Shown here piece after piece: positions 1 through 10,524 of a stretch of DNA of 64,000 bases. The stretch is from Ulota crispa (lineage: Eukaryota; Streptophyta; Bryopsida; Orthotrichales; Orthotrichaceae). The position numbers were made by a program, and so were the translations under genes. The notes under the pieces are model-generated. The model saw nothing but the letters and a program-made list of their open reading frames with translations. It was not told the DNA's origin and made no database searches. How positions within the stretch are numbered: position 1 is the first letter of the stretch; every line of letters starts with the position of its first letter. The stretch lies in the NCBI GenBank assembly GCA_963920765.1, contig OY987243.1, positions 36,517,060-36,581,059 on the forward strand. The letters are read 5' to 3'.

Positions 1-319
1 CACAAGAGAGGCCATTTGGCTAAGGCAGCTCTTGGAAGATGTGGGGTGTGAAGAAGTGGAGGACACGTTGATCATGTGTGAGAATCAAGGTGCCATAGCT
101 CTTGCCAAGAACCCGGTGCACCATGCGAGGACGAAACACATCGAGGTGCAACACCATTTTGGTGAGAGAGAAAGTGGAGAAGGGAAGCATCACATTGGAG
201 TATTGTCCAACTGAGGACATGTTGGCGGATGTGATGACAATGGCGTTGGCGAGGGATAGGCATGAGCGTTTGACGAGAGCCATGGGCATTGGGGACTTTG
301 GCCAATCGCAAAGTGGGAG
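1..319 (+). pseudogene. 3' end of a Ty1/copia pol gene (RNase H region), frameshifted
   Basis: This is the tail of a copia polyprotein entering from outside the window. It contains the RNase H C-terminal motifs seen in the other copies (the CENQGAIALAK stretch, then HHARTKHIEVQHH). The frame reads through to about base 159, where one extra base in the codons after QHHF shifts it, and the rest continues in another frame to the GSVERLE ending that overlaps the LTR. The copy therefore cannot make the normal C-terminus. It runs directly into an LTR of the same orientation at 320, so it is the 3' end of an element whose body lies upstream. Confidence 0.9.
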
Positions 320-602
320 TGTTGAAAGGTTAGAATAGAGCATTAGGAGTTTGCTCTAGGCCAAAGGAGATATGCTAGGTGAGGTACTTAGCATTGAAGA
401 GAGAGCACGTGGTAGGAGGGACTTCATAGAGAGGATCAGCCCATGAAAGTGGTTATCCCATATGTTTTGGTGAAGGGAGAGTGGTTGGGAGAGTATATAG
501 ATGAGAGGGTTTGGGAACCCTATCATCTCTTCCATTTGTAACTTATACATTTGAGTATACCATGTGTGCCTTTGCTTTGCTATCTTCCGTATGTTTTCAA
601 TA
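320..602 (+). repeat. LTR of copia family, + orientation (3' LTR)
   Basis: A 283-bp LTR that starts TGTTGAAAGG and ends TTTTCAATA. It follows the purine tract AAAGTGGGAG at the end of pol, which marks it as a 3' LTR. TATATA lies at 494-499 and is followed by the family hairpin. The next base begins a reversed leader of another copy, so the element appears to be inserted in that leader. Confidence 0.9.
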
Positions 603-1115
603 CAACTCCACCCTTAGCAACTCAAGACCTCCAAAAGCTTGTGCATTACCAAATGGACCTCCAAAAAGGGCTCCAAAGTGGATCAACTCCTCCAGTATGA
701 TAGATCAAATCCTCGAACAAGCTTCAACAAGGTGCACACCTCCACAAACTCTTTTTTGGTGTTCCACCAAGATAAATGTGGATCAGCCACTCTCTAAGAG
801 GCAAAGCAAGATCTCCAAAGACTCCAAAAGGCATGCAAAGGGAGGGGAAGCTCCTCAAAGGTCCTCGCTAACCAGAAATGCACCCCAAACCAAAAAACAA
901 GCACAAGAAATCCTTCAAAGGCTCCACAAGATAGGACAAGTGCTGAAGTAGCTCAAATGAGAAGCAATGTCACTACAAAAACACCCCTAACTCTAAAGAG
1001 TAGCTAAAGAAGTCCTCTAAGAGCACAAGGTCGAATTCCAATGGCTGATCTACCTTAAAAGTGATCTCCATTCACCACAATGTACCTCCACACTTGTAGA
1101 AGTAGATCCATAACC
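603..1115 (-). other. Reversed 5' leader fragment of a copia copy
   Basis: This non-coding stretch matches the 5' untranslated leader of the intact element at 16172-17046 in the same (-) orientation. It joins the U5 end of the LTR at 602 with no spacer and ends at a decayed primer-binding site next to the LTR at 1116. A 146-codon open frame here (511-951) is chance and has no counterpart in the other leaders. Confidence 0.8.
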
Positions 1116-1396
1116 AATTGAAAACATAGGAAAGATAGAAGATCAAAGGCACACCTGGCATACTCAAATGTATAAGTTACAAATGGAAGAGATGAGAGGG
1201 TTTTCAAACCCTCTCATCTATATACTCTTCCAACCACTCCTCCTCACCAAACCATACAGGATTACCACACTCATGGGCTGATTGTCTCTATGAGGTGCCT
1301 CCTACCACGTGCTCTCTCTCTAATGCTAAATACCCACTTAGCATATTTTTTTTGGATTAGAGCAAACTTTTAATGCTCTATTTCAACTTTTCTACA
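1116..1396 (-). repeat. LTR of copia family, - orientation (5' LTR)
   Basis: A reversed, rather diverged LTR (AATTGAAAAC at its left edge, TTCTACA at its right edge). It is preceded by the reversed leader, so it is the 5' LTR of a - strand copy. On its right it abuts the middle of a + strand pol gene at 1397. Confidence 0.85.
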
Positions 1397-3188
1397 GTGG
1401 AAGTACTGGTGACCTTGTTAGAAGCGCACCTCCAACGCCCTCGGATGATGATGATGATGATGGAGATGATGAGGACTAACTCTTTGAGGATGGAATCGAT
1501 GACTATATGGAGGATGCAAGGGCAAGCCAAAGTGACAAGGCTTCGAGCCTAAGAAAGTCAGAAAAAATAAAAAGTTGCAGAACATTACTCCAAGCATTAA
1601 AATGGGAAGAAGTCATCATTTGCAATATGTGTGGCAGACCACAAGGGTAAGCAAGCCTTTAGAGGTGAGGTGGAAGAGTCGCATCTTCCCTCAACTATTT
1701 TCCTACTCGGATCATGCTAGTGTGGCCTTTGTTCATGTCTCCACTTTACTTGGAGAGGCCTTAGAGTCTCGTGATGCAAGCAAGTGGGAGGTGGCCATGG
1801 AAAAGGAATATCACTCCCTCCATGCCAACGGCACGTGGGAGTTGACCACCCTTCCTCTGTCTCGTGAGGCCGTGGAATGCAAGTGGGTGTTCAAGACCAA
1901 GAGAGTTGCCACAAAAGAGATTGTGTGCCACAAGGCTAGGTTAATGGCAAGGGGGACCTTTCAAGTCCAAGGAGTAAACTTCAATAAGATTTTTGCTCCC
2001 GTAGCCAAGTTCACCACTATACGGTGCATTGTGCCCTTTAGAGCTTTGTTGGACTTGGAGATGTTCCAAATAGATGTGAAGACGGCCTTCCTTAATGGCA
2101 ACTTGGAGGAAGATATCTACATGGAGCAACCCAAGGGGTATGTGCAACGTGGTCATGAACACCTAGTTTGCCAGCTCATTAAGTCCTTGTATAGATTAAA
2201 GCAAGCATCGAGAGCATGGTACCAAAAGATTGATGCAAGTCTTTTGGATTTTGGCTTTAAGAGGAGTGTGGCTGACTATTGCTTATATTTTGTCCAAGTG
2301 GGAGCCGATGTGATGCTAGTGCTTGTGTATGTTGATGACTTGGTCATTCTTTCTAGCAACGTGGAGACCATGGGTGTATTGAAGGCCAAGTTGGAGGCAG
2401 AGCATGAGATGACAGACTTGGAGGAGTTGCAGTATTGCCTTGGAGCGGAGTTTGCCTTATTGGAATCATAGGGAAGATAGAAGAGCGGAGGTACACATGG
2501 TATACTCAAATGTTTAAGATACTATTGAAAAAGATGACAATTTTCCAAAACCCTTGCATATAAATTTTCTTTCAGTCACTCATCTTTCACCTAATTATAT
2601 GGAATAACCACACCTATGGTTTAATCCTCACTGTGAGGTGCGTCCTATTGCATGTGAGATTAATGCTAAGGACCGCACTTAGCTTATTTCCTTTGGCCTA
2701 GAGCAAACTCATAATGCCCTATATCAACCTTTCAACATGCCAAAGATCAAGGTGCAAAGAGCATCACCATGAGCCAAGCCAAATATGTGGAGGGGGTGCT
2801 GAAGCAGTTTGGCATGGAGGATTGCAAACCCATTGGCACTATTTTGGACACCAAATTGCAATTCGAGAAGCTTAGTATGGAGGAGTATGATGCGGATGCT
2901 TTGAGGATGGTGAGTGTGCCTTACTAATCAACAATTGGATCCTTGATGTATGCCATGGTGGCAACATGGGCTGATTTGGACTTTGCCATTAGCACAGTGA
3001 GCCAACACATGGCAAAGCCAAGATAAATTCATTGGATTTTGGTGATGATGATCATTTAAAACCTCAAGGACATTTCTCATGTGAAGTTGCAATTGGGAGG
3101 GAGAGACATACAATATAAGGGGTATTGTGATGCAAATTAGGCTCGCAATGCCAATGATAAGAAGCCCACCATAAGGTATGTATTTTGC
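1397..3188 (+). pseudogene. Copia pol fragment (spacer, reverse transcriptase, start of RNase H), interrupted by a solo LTR
   Basis: The sequence starts in the acidic Asp-rich spacer between integrase and reverse transcriptase. It has a stop there, then stays open from about 1575 to 2471 through the RT domain, with the signatures CKWVFKTKR, QIDVKTAFLNG, LYRLKQASRAWYQK and LVYVDDLVI. A reversed LTR (2458-2737) splits the gene just after the YCLGAEFA motif. The pol resumes at 2743 and is lost near 3188 in the RNase H region, where it gives way to unrelated AT-rich DNA. Several substitutions in conserved positions mark it as one of the older copies. Confidence 0.9.
2458..2737 (-). repeat. Solo LTR inserted in pol, with target site duplication
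   Basis: A 280-bp reversed LTR (TATTGGAATC to TTTCAACA). It is flanked by TGCCT (2453-2457) and TGCCA (2738-2742), a 5-bp target duplication with one change. Removing LTR and duplication rejoins the pol reading as GAGTTTGCCAAAGATCAAGG, as in sister copies. This is a genuine insertion later reduced by LTR-LTR recombination. Confidence 0.9.
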
Positions 3189-3820
3189 ATTCATATTTAA
3201 AGAATCCAATATCATATGTGTTTTTGTTAATTTTAAATCTATTTGCACTTATAAATGTGGGTCAATTTTATAGAACTAGCCAATTTTTAATAATTGCAAA
3301 TAAAGTTAGTGTTTTTTCACAGTTGTAGTGTTAAAATACAATTGTTGTGAGTCTTAATTTTATATCATTCATAATGAATGAATCCTATGCATCCATTGCA
3401 AATAAATTGAGTGTACTTGTACAATTATAGTGTTAGAAATCAATTGCTTTTACTTTTGCTTTTCCATTATCTATAAAAGTTTATTTTACTTTATAGTAAA
3501 ATGAGTTTATCTTTTACCTTTCCAATATATATATATTTATATATTTATATATTGTATGAGTTTATTCTCTACTTAATATCATTTTAGTTTTGTATTACTT
3601 TGTCATTTTAGTTTCATTAAATTTGGTCTTATGTTCCAACTCGCCAAGTGCATAGTAGAAGACGTTTTTTTAAAAACTTGTATCATTTCACATGGAACTA
3701 TTACAACCAAGTCTCACGCCGTTCCCAATTTTATCCTCCGTGGGGTTTTTGCATGAACTCAATAAGTATACAAAGAGCTCTGACTTGTGAGATTTAAAAG
3801 TTACCAAGCACTAGATTGTA
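3189..3820. other. AT-rich gap
   Basis: I see no gene. The stretch is AT-rich, with a short ATATATATTTATATATTTATATATT run near 3525-3555. No terminal repeats were recognised. Confidence 0.5.
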
Positions 3821-4528
3821 ATGATGGGGTTAGAATGGGCTTCAAAAAAGGAGTTATTTCTTAGAAATGCAATTGAAAAAACATTTGCCCAACTAGGCAA
3901 ATCAAGTAATGATGTTCCCACCTTGTTAGTTAGTCAAATTTTACAATACTTGGCTTGCAATCATGAGGTTGCACAATCCCTATTCAACACACTTTTATAT
4001 TATTTAGAAAGAAGTGATGAAATAGCACGCAAAAATATTGTATGTACAATTGGTGAAGTTGTAAACCGAGAAGCTCATACTAATCAAGTTCTTTATTTTA
4101 CAAATGTGGTGAAAGAAAATATCATCTCCATTTCATATGGATGTGGTCAAAAAAACAGCAAGGTCAGAGCATACCTTCACGAGTGGATTCGACATTGGAT
4201 TTGTTGCAAAATAGTAGCAGAAAAAATCATCTTGGACCTCAAATGCAAGGAACAACAATGGACATTTTCTAGACCAACTCCAAATTTTTGCACTCCCCAA
4301 GAACAATCTCCAGGGACCTTTGATCTAGCAATGATGGGAATTATTGGCAATGGACTTGATCCAACTTATAATTCTTTAGTTCCAACATTTATTGACAAGC
4401 AAAACAAGAGTAAAGAAGAATTTGTCTCTTATTGTACTAAGATGGTACGCAACGGCATAGAAGATGGAATCAAAGATGGTTGGATGTATGTTGACAAAGA
4501 TGGACATAACAAAGTTAGAATTGAATAA
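3821..4528 (+). CDS. Unrecognised 235-codon open frame, possibly a CID/RPR-like helical domain
   Basis: A single uninterrupted frame from ATG (3821) to TAA (4526-4528), 235 aa, lying alone between two blocks of copia sequence. I do not recognise the protein with confidence. It is helix-rich and polar. The middle (LLYYLERSDEIARKN, then KVRAYLHEWIRHW) recalls the C-terminal-domain-interacting (CID/RPR) fold found in plant HUA2-like and pre-mRNA processing factors, but this is a weak visual resemblance. The C-terminal third is rich in Lys and Asp. There is no signal peptide or membrane segment. The surrounding DNA is AT-rich and no intron is needed, so it could be a retrocopy or a captured gene fragment. 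Whether it is expressed is unknown. Confidence 0.4.
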   Translation: MMGLEWASKKELFLRNAIEKTFAQLGKSSNDVPTLLVSQILQYLACNHEVAQSLFNTLLYYLERSDEIARKNIVCTIGEVVNREAHTNQVLYFTNVVKENIISISYGCGQKNSKVRAYLHEWIRHWICCKIVAEKIILDLKCKEQQWTFSRPTPNFCTPQEQSPGTFDLAMMGIIGNGLDPTYNSLVPTFIDKQNKSKEEFVSYCTKMVRNGIEDGIKDGWMYVDKDGHNKVRIE

Positions 4529-5151
4529 TTTATGTTTATTCATTTAGGTAGCATAGCAATCCATTCCATTAATTGATTCTTGTATGTCTTTATATTTTAA
4601 ATATGATATTCTTTAGAAATATAAAAAATAAGTTACAAACTTGTGTTTTACTTTCACTTCATTTTACTCTAAAACTTATAGATAATCTTGTTCCTATTTT
4701 TCATCAATAAATCTATTTTTATTGAAATTCATATTCCTATTGCTACAAGAATGTGAACTCATATCATGAGCCAAGATAGCTTCATTTTTAGGCTACACAG
4801 TGCACACCATGGGTGGATAGCACTTTCATTATATGGAGGACTAATAGTTACTATTTTCAAAAAACTAAATATGCCTTCTGATTAGATATCTTTTAAAAGC
4901 TAATTTAGACATGCTAGGATGAAATGTGAGAGCCAAAGTTTGAAACTAGAATCCTTTGAGAAGGCTCAATCATTAAAAGAACAATGAAAAGGAAAGAAGA
5001 AGCAATAAAAGGGGTTATGTAGAATCAGAATGATGCTCAATTCTTTAGCTTCTTGCTTGGATTTTATGAAAACGTGTGTTTTATTTGTTGGCATTCCATA
5101 AAAATAGGAAGAAGTTTGAAAGTTATCCATTCTACCATTCAATCTTGTTGC
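4529..5151. other. Gene-free AT-rich gap
   Basis: Nothing recognisable: no long frame on either strand and no repeat ends, up to the LTR at 5152. Confidence 0.5.
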
Positions 5152-5434
5152 AGTTGAAAGGCTAGAATAGAGCATTAGGAGTTTGCTCTAGGCCAAAGGA
5201 AATATGCTAGGTGGGGTACTTAGCATTGGAGAGAGAGCATGTGGTAGGAGGCACCTCATGGAGAGGATCAGCCCATAAATGTGGTTATCCCATATGGTTT
5301 GGTGAAGGGAGAGTGGTTGAGACAGTATATAGATGAGAGGGTTTGAGAACCTTGTCATCTCTTCCATTTGTATCTTTTACATTTGAGTATGCCATGTGCG
5401 CCTTTGCTCTTCTATCTTCCCTATGCTTCCAATA
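5152..5434 (+). repeat. LTR of copia family, + orientation (5' LTR)
   Basis: A 283-bp LTR whose first base is changed (AGTTGAAAGG). It ends CTTCCAATA and is followed at once by a well-kept primer-binding site at 5435, so it is a 5' LTR. Confidence 0.9.
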
Positions 5435-5448
5435 GGTTATGGGCCCAC
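5435..5448 (+). promoter_or_regulatory. Primer-binding site for half tRNA-iMet
   Basis: GGTTATGGGCCCAC directly follows the LTR. It is complementary to the anticodon stem-loop of plant initiator tRNA-Met (GTGGGCCCATAACC), not to the tRNA 3' end. This points to priming by a cleaved tRNA half, as known for Drosophila copia. Confidence 0.75.
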
Positions 5449-6344
5449 AACTTAGAGTGTGGAGGTGCATTTTGGTGAGTGGAGATCACATTTGAGGTAC
5501 ATCAGCCTTTGGATTTTGACCTTGTGCACTTGGAGGTCTTTTTTAGCTACCCTTTAGTGTTAGAGGTGTTTTGTTGTGCGATTGCTTGCCATTTGAGCTA
5601 CTTCAGCACTTGTCCTATCTTGTGGAGCATTTGGAGGACTACTTGTGCTTGTTTCTTGCTTTGGGATGCATTTGTTGTGGGAGAGGACTTTCGAGAAGCT
5701 TCATCACTCTTTACATGGCCTTTAGAGTCTTTGGAGATCTTGCTTTACCTCTTGGAGAGTGGCTGATCCTCATTTAGCTTGGTGGAACACCAAATTCGAG
5801 TTTGTAGAGGTGTGGACCTTGTTGGAGCTTGTTGGAGGATCTGATCTATCATATTGGAAAAGTTGATCCACTTTGGAGTTCATTTGGAGGTCCATTTGGT
5901 GTTGCACAAGTTTTTGGAGGAGTGGAGTTGATTTAGGTGGAGTTGCACCACCTAAGTGCTTGTTTGAAGCACAACGAGGAGATTTGTGAGTTTGTACTTG
6001 CTTTAGTTGGTTTCTACCCTTGCTTGAGCTTGTTTGCTCAAGTGGATGCATAGTGTTTGCTCAAAGAGAGCTGAAATTGCAAGAAGTGAATATGAGGGTG
6101 AGGTTTGAGTGATAACATCACATTTTGAGTAGATCTTGTGCTCCTTTGAGGGTTGGGTTGTATACTTCAGCCCCTTGTGTGTGGAGAGAGCTAGGGTTTG
6201 CTTGGGAGGTGGTTGAACTGATTACTTCAACCCCTTGTGTATAAAGTGAGCTACAGTTTGCTTGTTTGGTGGTTGAACTCTCTATTTCAGCCCCTTGCTA
6301 TTTTCTTGGGACATTGAGAGTGCCTTGAGTTGCATACTCTAGCC
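5449..6344 (+). other. 5' leader of copia copy
   Basis: Untranslated leader between the primer-binding site and the gag ATG. It contains stretches shared with the leaders at 42740, 57536 and 16172, and near its 3' end two to three units of a roughly 60-bp minisatellite with the core TTCAGCCCCTTGTGTGT (about 6165-6310). Confidence 0.8.
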
Positions 6345-7665
6345 ATGGCCACCTATGAGGGTGACACACCCCATGTTGTGGACAAGTTCAATGGAGACAA
6401 CTTCTCCTTGTTCAAATTCAAGATGGAGATGATTCTTGACGAGAAGGATCTTTGGGACATCGTGGAGGGCAATGAGATCGCTCCTTCAAGTGAGAGTGAC
6501 CTCAAGGTCATCTCGGCCTTCAAAAAGCGTGAGAGAACCGCGTTTCGCATCTTGTGCACTCACATGGTGGATGCACAAATCCAACACGTCAAGTCTTGCA
6601 AGGGCGCTGCAGAAGCATGGAGGACTCTATGCGGCATCCACGAGACCAAGGGCTTGGCCAATGTGTTGTTTCTGAGGCGCAAGTTCTTCACCATCAAGAT
6701 GCAAGAGATTGATGACCTCTTGCAATACATCAACAAGGTGAAGACTCTTGCTGACCAACTCGAAGTCCTTGATGTGCCCGTGACGGAAGGAGACATTGTC
6801 ATGGCCATTTTGGAGAGCTTGCCACCATCTTGTGAGAACTTGATTGTGGCCATGGAGACCAAAGACATCAAAGAGCTCACCCTCACCTACGTGATGTCGC
6901 GGTTGATGCATGAGGTGACAATGAAGATAGAGCATCAGATTGTGGCCACGGAGAATGCGGCGTTGGTTGCTCGCCACAAGAGTGGTGGAGATTCAACCAA
7001 AACTCAAGGTGAGCCCCTTCTATGCTTCCATTGTGGCAAACCGGGCCACTTTGCTCGTAATTGCTACAAACGCAAGAGTAGCAAGGGTGAGAAGGCCAAC
7101 AAAGCCTTGAGAGTGGTGACGACTATGCATTCATGGCCTTTCATGGCCTTTCATGATGGTTCATTGAGCTTGGGGGATGATTGGATCATGGATTCGGGGG
7201 CTACCACTCACATGTCACCTCATAGAGCTCATTTTGACACCTTTGAGGCCATTTTAGCAAAGAAGGTGCTCATGGGTAATGATTCAGTACTCTAAGCACT
7301 TGGGAGGGGTTCCATTTTGGTGGACACCCTTGTTGAGGAATGCACCAAGCGCACTTGATTCAAAAATGTATTGCATGTGCCCAAGTTGCAAAGCAATCTC
7401 CTTTCGGTGAGCAATATAGTTGAAGGAAGGTTGAATGTGCAATTTGGAGGCCTTGGATGCATTGTGAGGTCTCCCGATGGAGACACTTGAGCCATGGCAT
7501 CACGTGAGGGCAACTTGTACATTTTGCGGTGCAAAGTTGTGCATGGAGGAGAGACTGCCCAAGTTGTCACTTCTACCAATGATGGGCTGATTTTGTGGCA
7601 TCGACGCATGGGGCACTTGAATGTACAAAGCTTGAAGGCTCTTCCAAGATTGGTGAGTGGCCTTA
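6345..7665 (+). pseudogene. Copia gag-protease-integrase start, broken
   Basis: The gag ATG at 6345 has a strong context (GCCATGGCC). The frame encodes the copia gag domain, a CCHC knuckle (CFHCGKPGHFARNC) and the protease motif WIMDSGATTHMS. It is damaged by a small deletion after the knuckle (about 7105), a duplicated TGGCCTTTCA block (7133-7154), a stop at 7293-7295 and further stops near 7358 and 7487. The pre-integrase motif WHRRMGHLNVQSLKAL remains. The gene is cut at 7665, where an LTR of the same orientation starts exactly at its U3 terminus. About 0.6 kb of integrase is missing before pol resumes at 8516. Confidence 0.9.
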
Positions 7666-7949
7666 TGTCGAAAGGTTGGAATAGAGCATTAAGAGTTTGC
7701 TCTAGGCCAAAGGAGATATGCTAGGTGAGGTACTTAGCATTGGAGAAAGAGCACGTGGTAGGGGGCACTTCATAGGGAGGATCAGCCCTTGAGTGTGGTT
7801 ATCCCATATGGTTTGGTGAAGGGAGAGTGGTTGGGAGAGTATATAGATGAGAGGGTTTGGGTACCTTCTCATCTCTTCCATTTTGTATCTTATACATTTG
7901 AGTATACCATGTGTGCCTTTGCTCTTCTATCTTCCCTATGCCTTCAAGA
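7666..7949 (+). repeat. LTR of copia family, + orientation, inside pol
   Basis: LTR starting TGTCGAAAGG and ending in a diverged CTTCAAGA. Its left end abuts the integrase region of the host copy and its right end abuts a reversed leader. It is one side of an inverted LTR pair (partner 8233-8515). Confidence 0.85.
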
Positions 7950-8232
7950 CATGTAAAGAGAGATGAAGCTTCACAAAGGTCTCCTCTGACAACAAATGCA
8001 CCCCAAAGCAAGATACAAGCACAAGTAGTCCTCCAAATGCTCCACAAGATAGGACAAGTGCTGAAGTAGCTCAAATGGCAAGCAATCTCACAACAAAACA
8101 CCCCTAACATTCAAGAGTAGCTAAAGAAGACTTCCAAGTGCACAAGGTCAAAATCCAAAGGCTGATGTACCTTAAATGTGATCTCCACTCACCAAAATGC
8201 ACTTCCACACTCTAAGTTGTGGGCCCATAACC
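7950..8232 (-). other. Short reversed leader between inverted LTRs
   Basis: Matches the PBS-proximal part of the leader of the intact - strand element. It ends with a perfect primer-binding site (8219-8232, GTGGGCCCATAACC) next to the LTR at 8233. The breakpoint in the leader differs from the one at 603, so the two inverted structures arose separately. Confidence 0.85.
8219..8232 (-). promoter_or_regulatory. Primer-binding site (half tRNA-iMet type)
   Basis: Fourteen bases identical to the anticodon region of plant initiator tRNA-Met, adjacent to the U5 end of the reversed LTR. It is kept intact although the copy itself is a remnant. Confidence 0.75.
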
Positions 8233-8515
8233 CATTGAAAACATAGGGAAGATAGAAGAACAAAGGCGCACATGGCATACTCAAATGTAAAAGATACTAA
8301 TGGAAGAGATGATAGGGTTCCCAAACCCTCTCATCTATATACTGTCTTAACCACTCTCCCTTCACCAAACCATATGGGATAACCACATTCATGGGCTGAT
8401 CCTCTCCATGAGGTGCCTCCTACCACATGCTCTCTCTCCAATACTAAGTACTCCACCTAGCATATCTCCTTTGGCCTAGAGCAAACTCCTAATGCTCTAT
8501 TCCAACCTTTCTACA
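8233..8515 (-). repeat. LTR of copia family, - orientation, inside pol
   Basis: A 283-bp reversed LTR (CATTGAAAAC to TTTCTACA). Its U3 end joins the integrase region of the host pol at 8516. No duplication matching the left junction at 7665 is seen. Confidence 0.85.
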
Positions 8516-10259
8516 GTATTGGGCCGAGGCGGTGAGCAACGCGGTGTACATTCGCAATCGATGCCGCACTAGTGCGGTACATAAGACTCTACAATAGGCG
8601 TGGAGTGGCAGGAGGCCTTTGGTAGCACACATCAAGGTGTTTAGATGTGTTGCATATGCCAATATCCCCGATGCATCAAGAACCAAACTTGATGCAAAGG
8701 CCGTAAGGTGTTTGTTTTTGGGATATTGTGAGGGCTCCAAAGCTTATAGGTTGATTTGCTTAGAGTCCAAAATGATCTTTTGTTGTTGTGATGTGAGGTG
8801 AGATGCAAGTGGGTGTTCAAATCCAAGAGAAATGCCACGAGAGAGATTGTGCGTCACAAGGCAAAGTTAGTGGCAAAGGGATTCTCTCAAGTGCAAGGAG
8901 TGGACTTCAACAAGACTTTTGCTCCCGTGGCCAAGTTCACCACCATACGGTGCATTGTGGCCCTTGAAACTTCATTGGATTTGGAGATGCATCAAATGGA
9001 TGTAAAGACGGCCTTCCTCAACAACGACTTGGAAGAAGACATCTACATGGAGCAACCCAAGGGGTTTACACAACGTAGTCATGAGCACCTAGTTTACAAG
9101 CTCACAAAGTCCTTGTATGGACTAAAGCAAGCATTGAGAGCATGGTACCAAAAGATTGATGCAAGTTTTTTGGATTTTGGCTTTGAGAGGAGTGTGGCTG
9201 ACCATAGCTTGAATTTTGCACAAGTGGGAGCCCATATGATGCTTGTGCTTGTATATGTTGATGACTTGATCACATTCTCTCTAGCATTGGAGAGACCATG
9301 GATGCATTGAAGGCTAAGTTGGAGGCGGAGTACGACATTACAGACTTATGAGAGTTGCACTATTTCCTTGGAGTGGAATTTGCAAGAGATCAAGGTGCAA
9401 GGACCATCACCATGAGTCAAGCCAAGTATGTGGAGGAAGTGCTGAAGTGGTTTGGCATGGAGGATTGCAAATCCATTAGCACTCCATTGGACACCAAGGT
9501 GAAGTTGGTGAAGATTAGCATGGAGGAGTATGATGCGCATGCTTCGAAGATGGTGAGTGTGACATACAAATCAACGGTTGGATTGTTAATGTATGCTATG
9601 GTGGGTGCAAGGGCTGATTTGGCCTTTGCCATTAGCACGGTGAGCCAACACATGGCAAGGCCAAGATGGAGTCATTGGATAGCAGTGAAGAATATCATGA
9701 GGTACCTCAAGGGCACCTCTCATAAAAAGTTAAAATTGGGAGGAGGGCACATACGCTTGATGGAGTACTGTAATGCAGATTGGGTTGGCGATGCCAATAA
9801 TAGGAAGTCCAACATGGGATATCCATTTAGCCTTGGAGAGGGCATGGTGTCATGAAGCAGCAAGAAGCAATGCACTGTGGCTTTATCTACAATGGAGGCA
9901 AATTACATGGCAACGAGTCATTGCACAAGAGATGTCATATGTCTAAGGCAGCTCTTGGAGGATGTAGGATGTGAAGACATGGAGGTCACGTTGATCTTAT
10001 GTGACAATCAAGGTGCTATAGCTCTTGCCAAATACCTAGTGCACCATGCGAGGACAAAACACATTGAAGTGCAATACCATTTCGTGAGAGAGAAGGTGGA
10101 GGAGAGAAGCATCACATTGGAGTATTGTCCAACTGAAGACATGTTGACGGATGTGATGACAAAGGCATTAGCAAAAGATAGACATAAGCGTTTGACAAGA
10201 GGCATGGACATTGGAGATTTTGACCAGTCGCAAAGTTAGAGTGTTGAAAAGTTGGAATA
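8516..10259 (+). pseudogene. Copia pol remainder (integrase end, RT, RNase H), broken
   Basis: Continuation of the host pol gene. It starts at the integrase C-terminal YWAEAVSN region and then jumps, near 8797, from the end of the integrase region straight into the RT motif CKWVFKSKRNATREI. About 0.5 kb of spacer is missing relative to the copies at 45353 and 60650. RT signatures (MDVKTAFLN, LYGLKQA, LVYVDDLI) follow, with a frameshift near 9270-9290 and a stop near 9350. The RNase H part is open in pieces to the natural end in the 3' LTR. The product would be non-functional. Confidence 0.9.
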
Positions 10260-10524
10260 GAGCATTAGGAGTTTGCTCAAGGCCAAAGGAGATATGCTAG
10301 GTGGGATACTTAACATTGGAGAGAGAGCACGTGGTATGAGGCACCTCATAGAAAGGATGAGCCCATAAGTGTGGTTATCCCATATGGTTAGGTGAAGGGA
10401 GAGTAGTAAGAGGAGTATATAGATGAGAGGGTTTGGAAACCCTCTCATGTCTTCCATTTGTATCTTATACATTTGAGTATACCATGTGTGCCTTTGCTCT
10501 TCTATCTTCCCTATGATTTTAATA
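10242..10524 (+). repeat. LTR of copia family, + orientation (3' LTR)
   Basis: A 283-bp LTR after the end of pol (TGTTGAAAAG to TTTTAATA). The bases after it (AGATA) do not match those before the 5' LTR at 5152 (GTTGC), so no intact target duplication brackets this element. Confidence 0.9.

Noticed and set aside
320..1396. Inverted LTR unit as a new transposon type with long terminal inverted repeats
   Set aside because: Nesting plus LTR-LTR recombination explains the junctions without a new mechanism; it is kept only as a finding to test.
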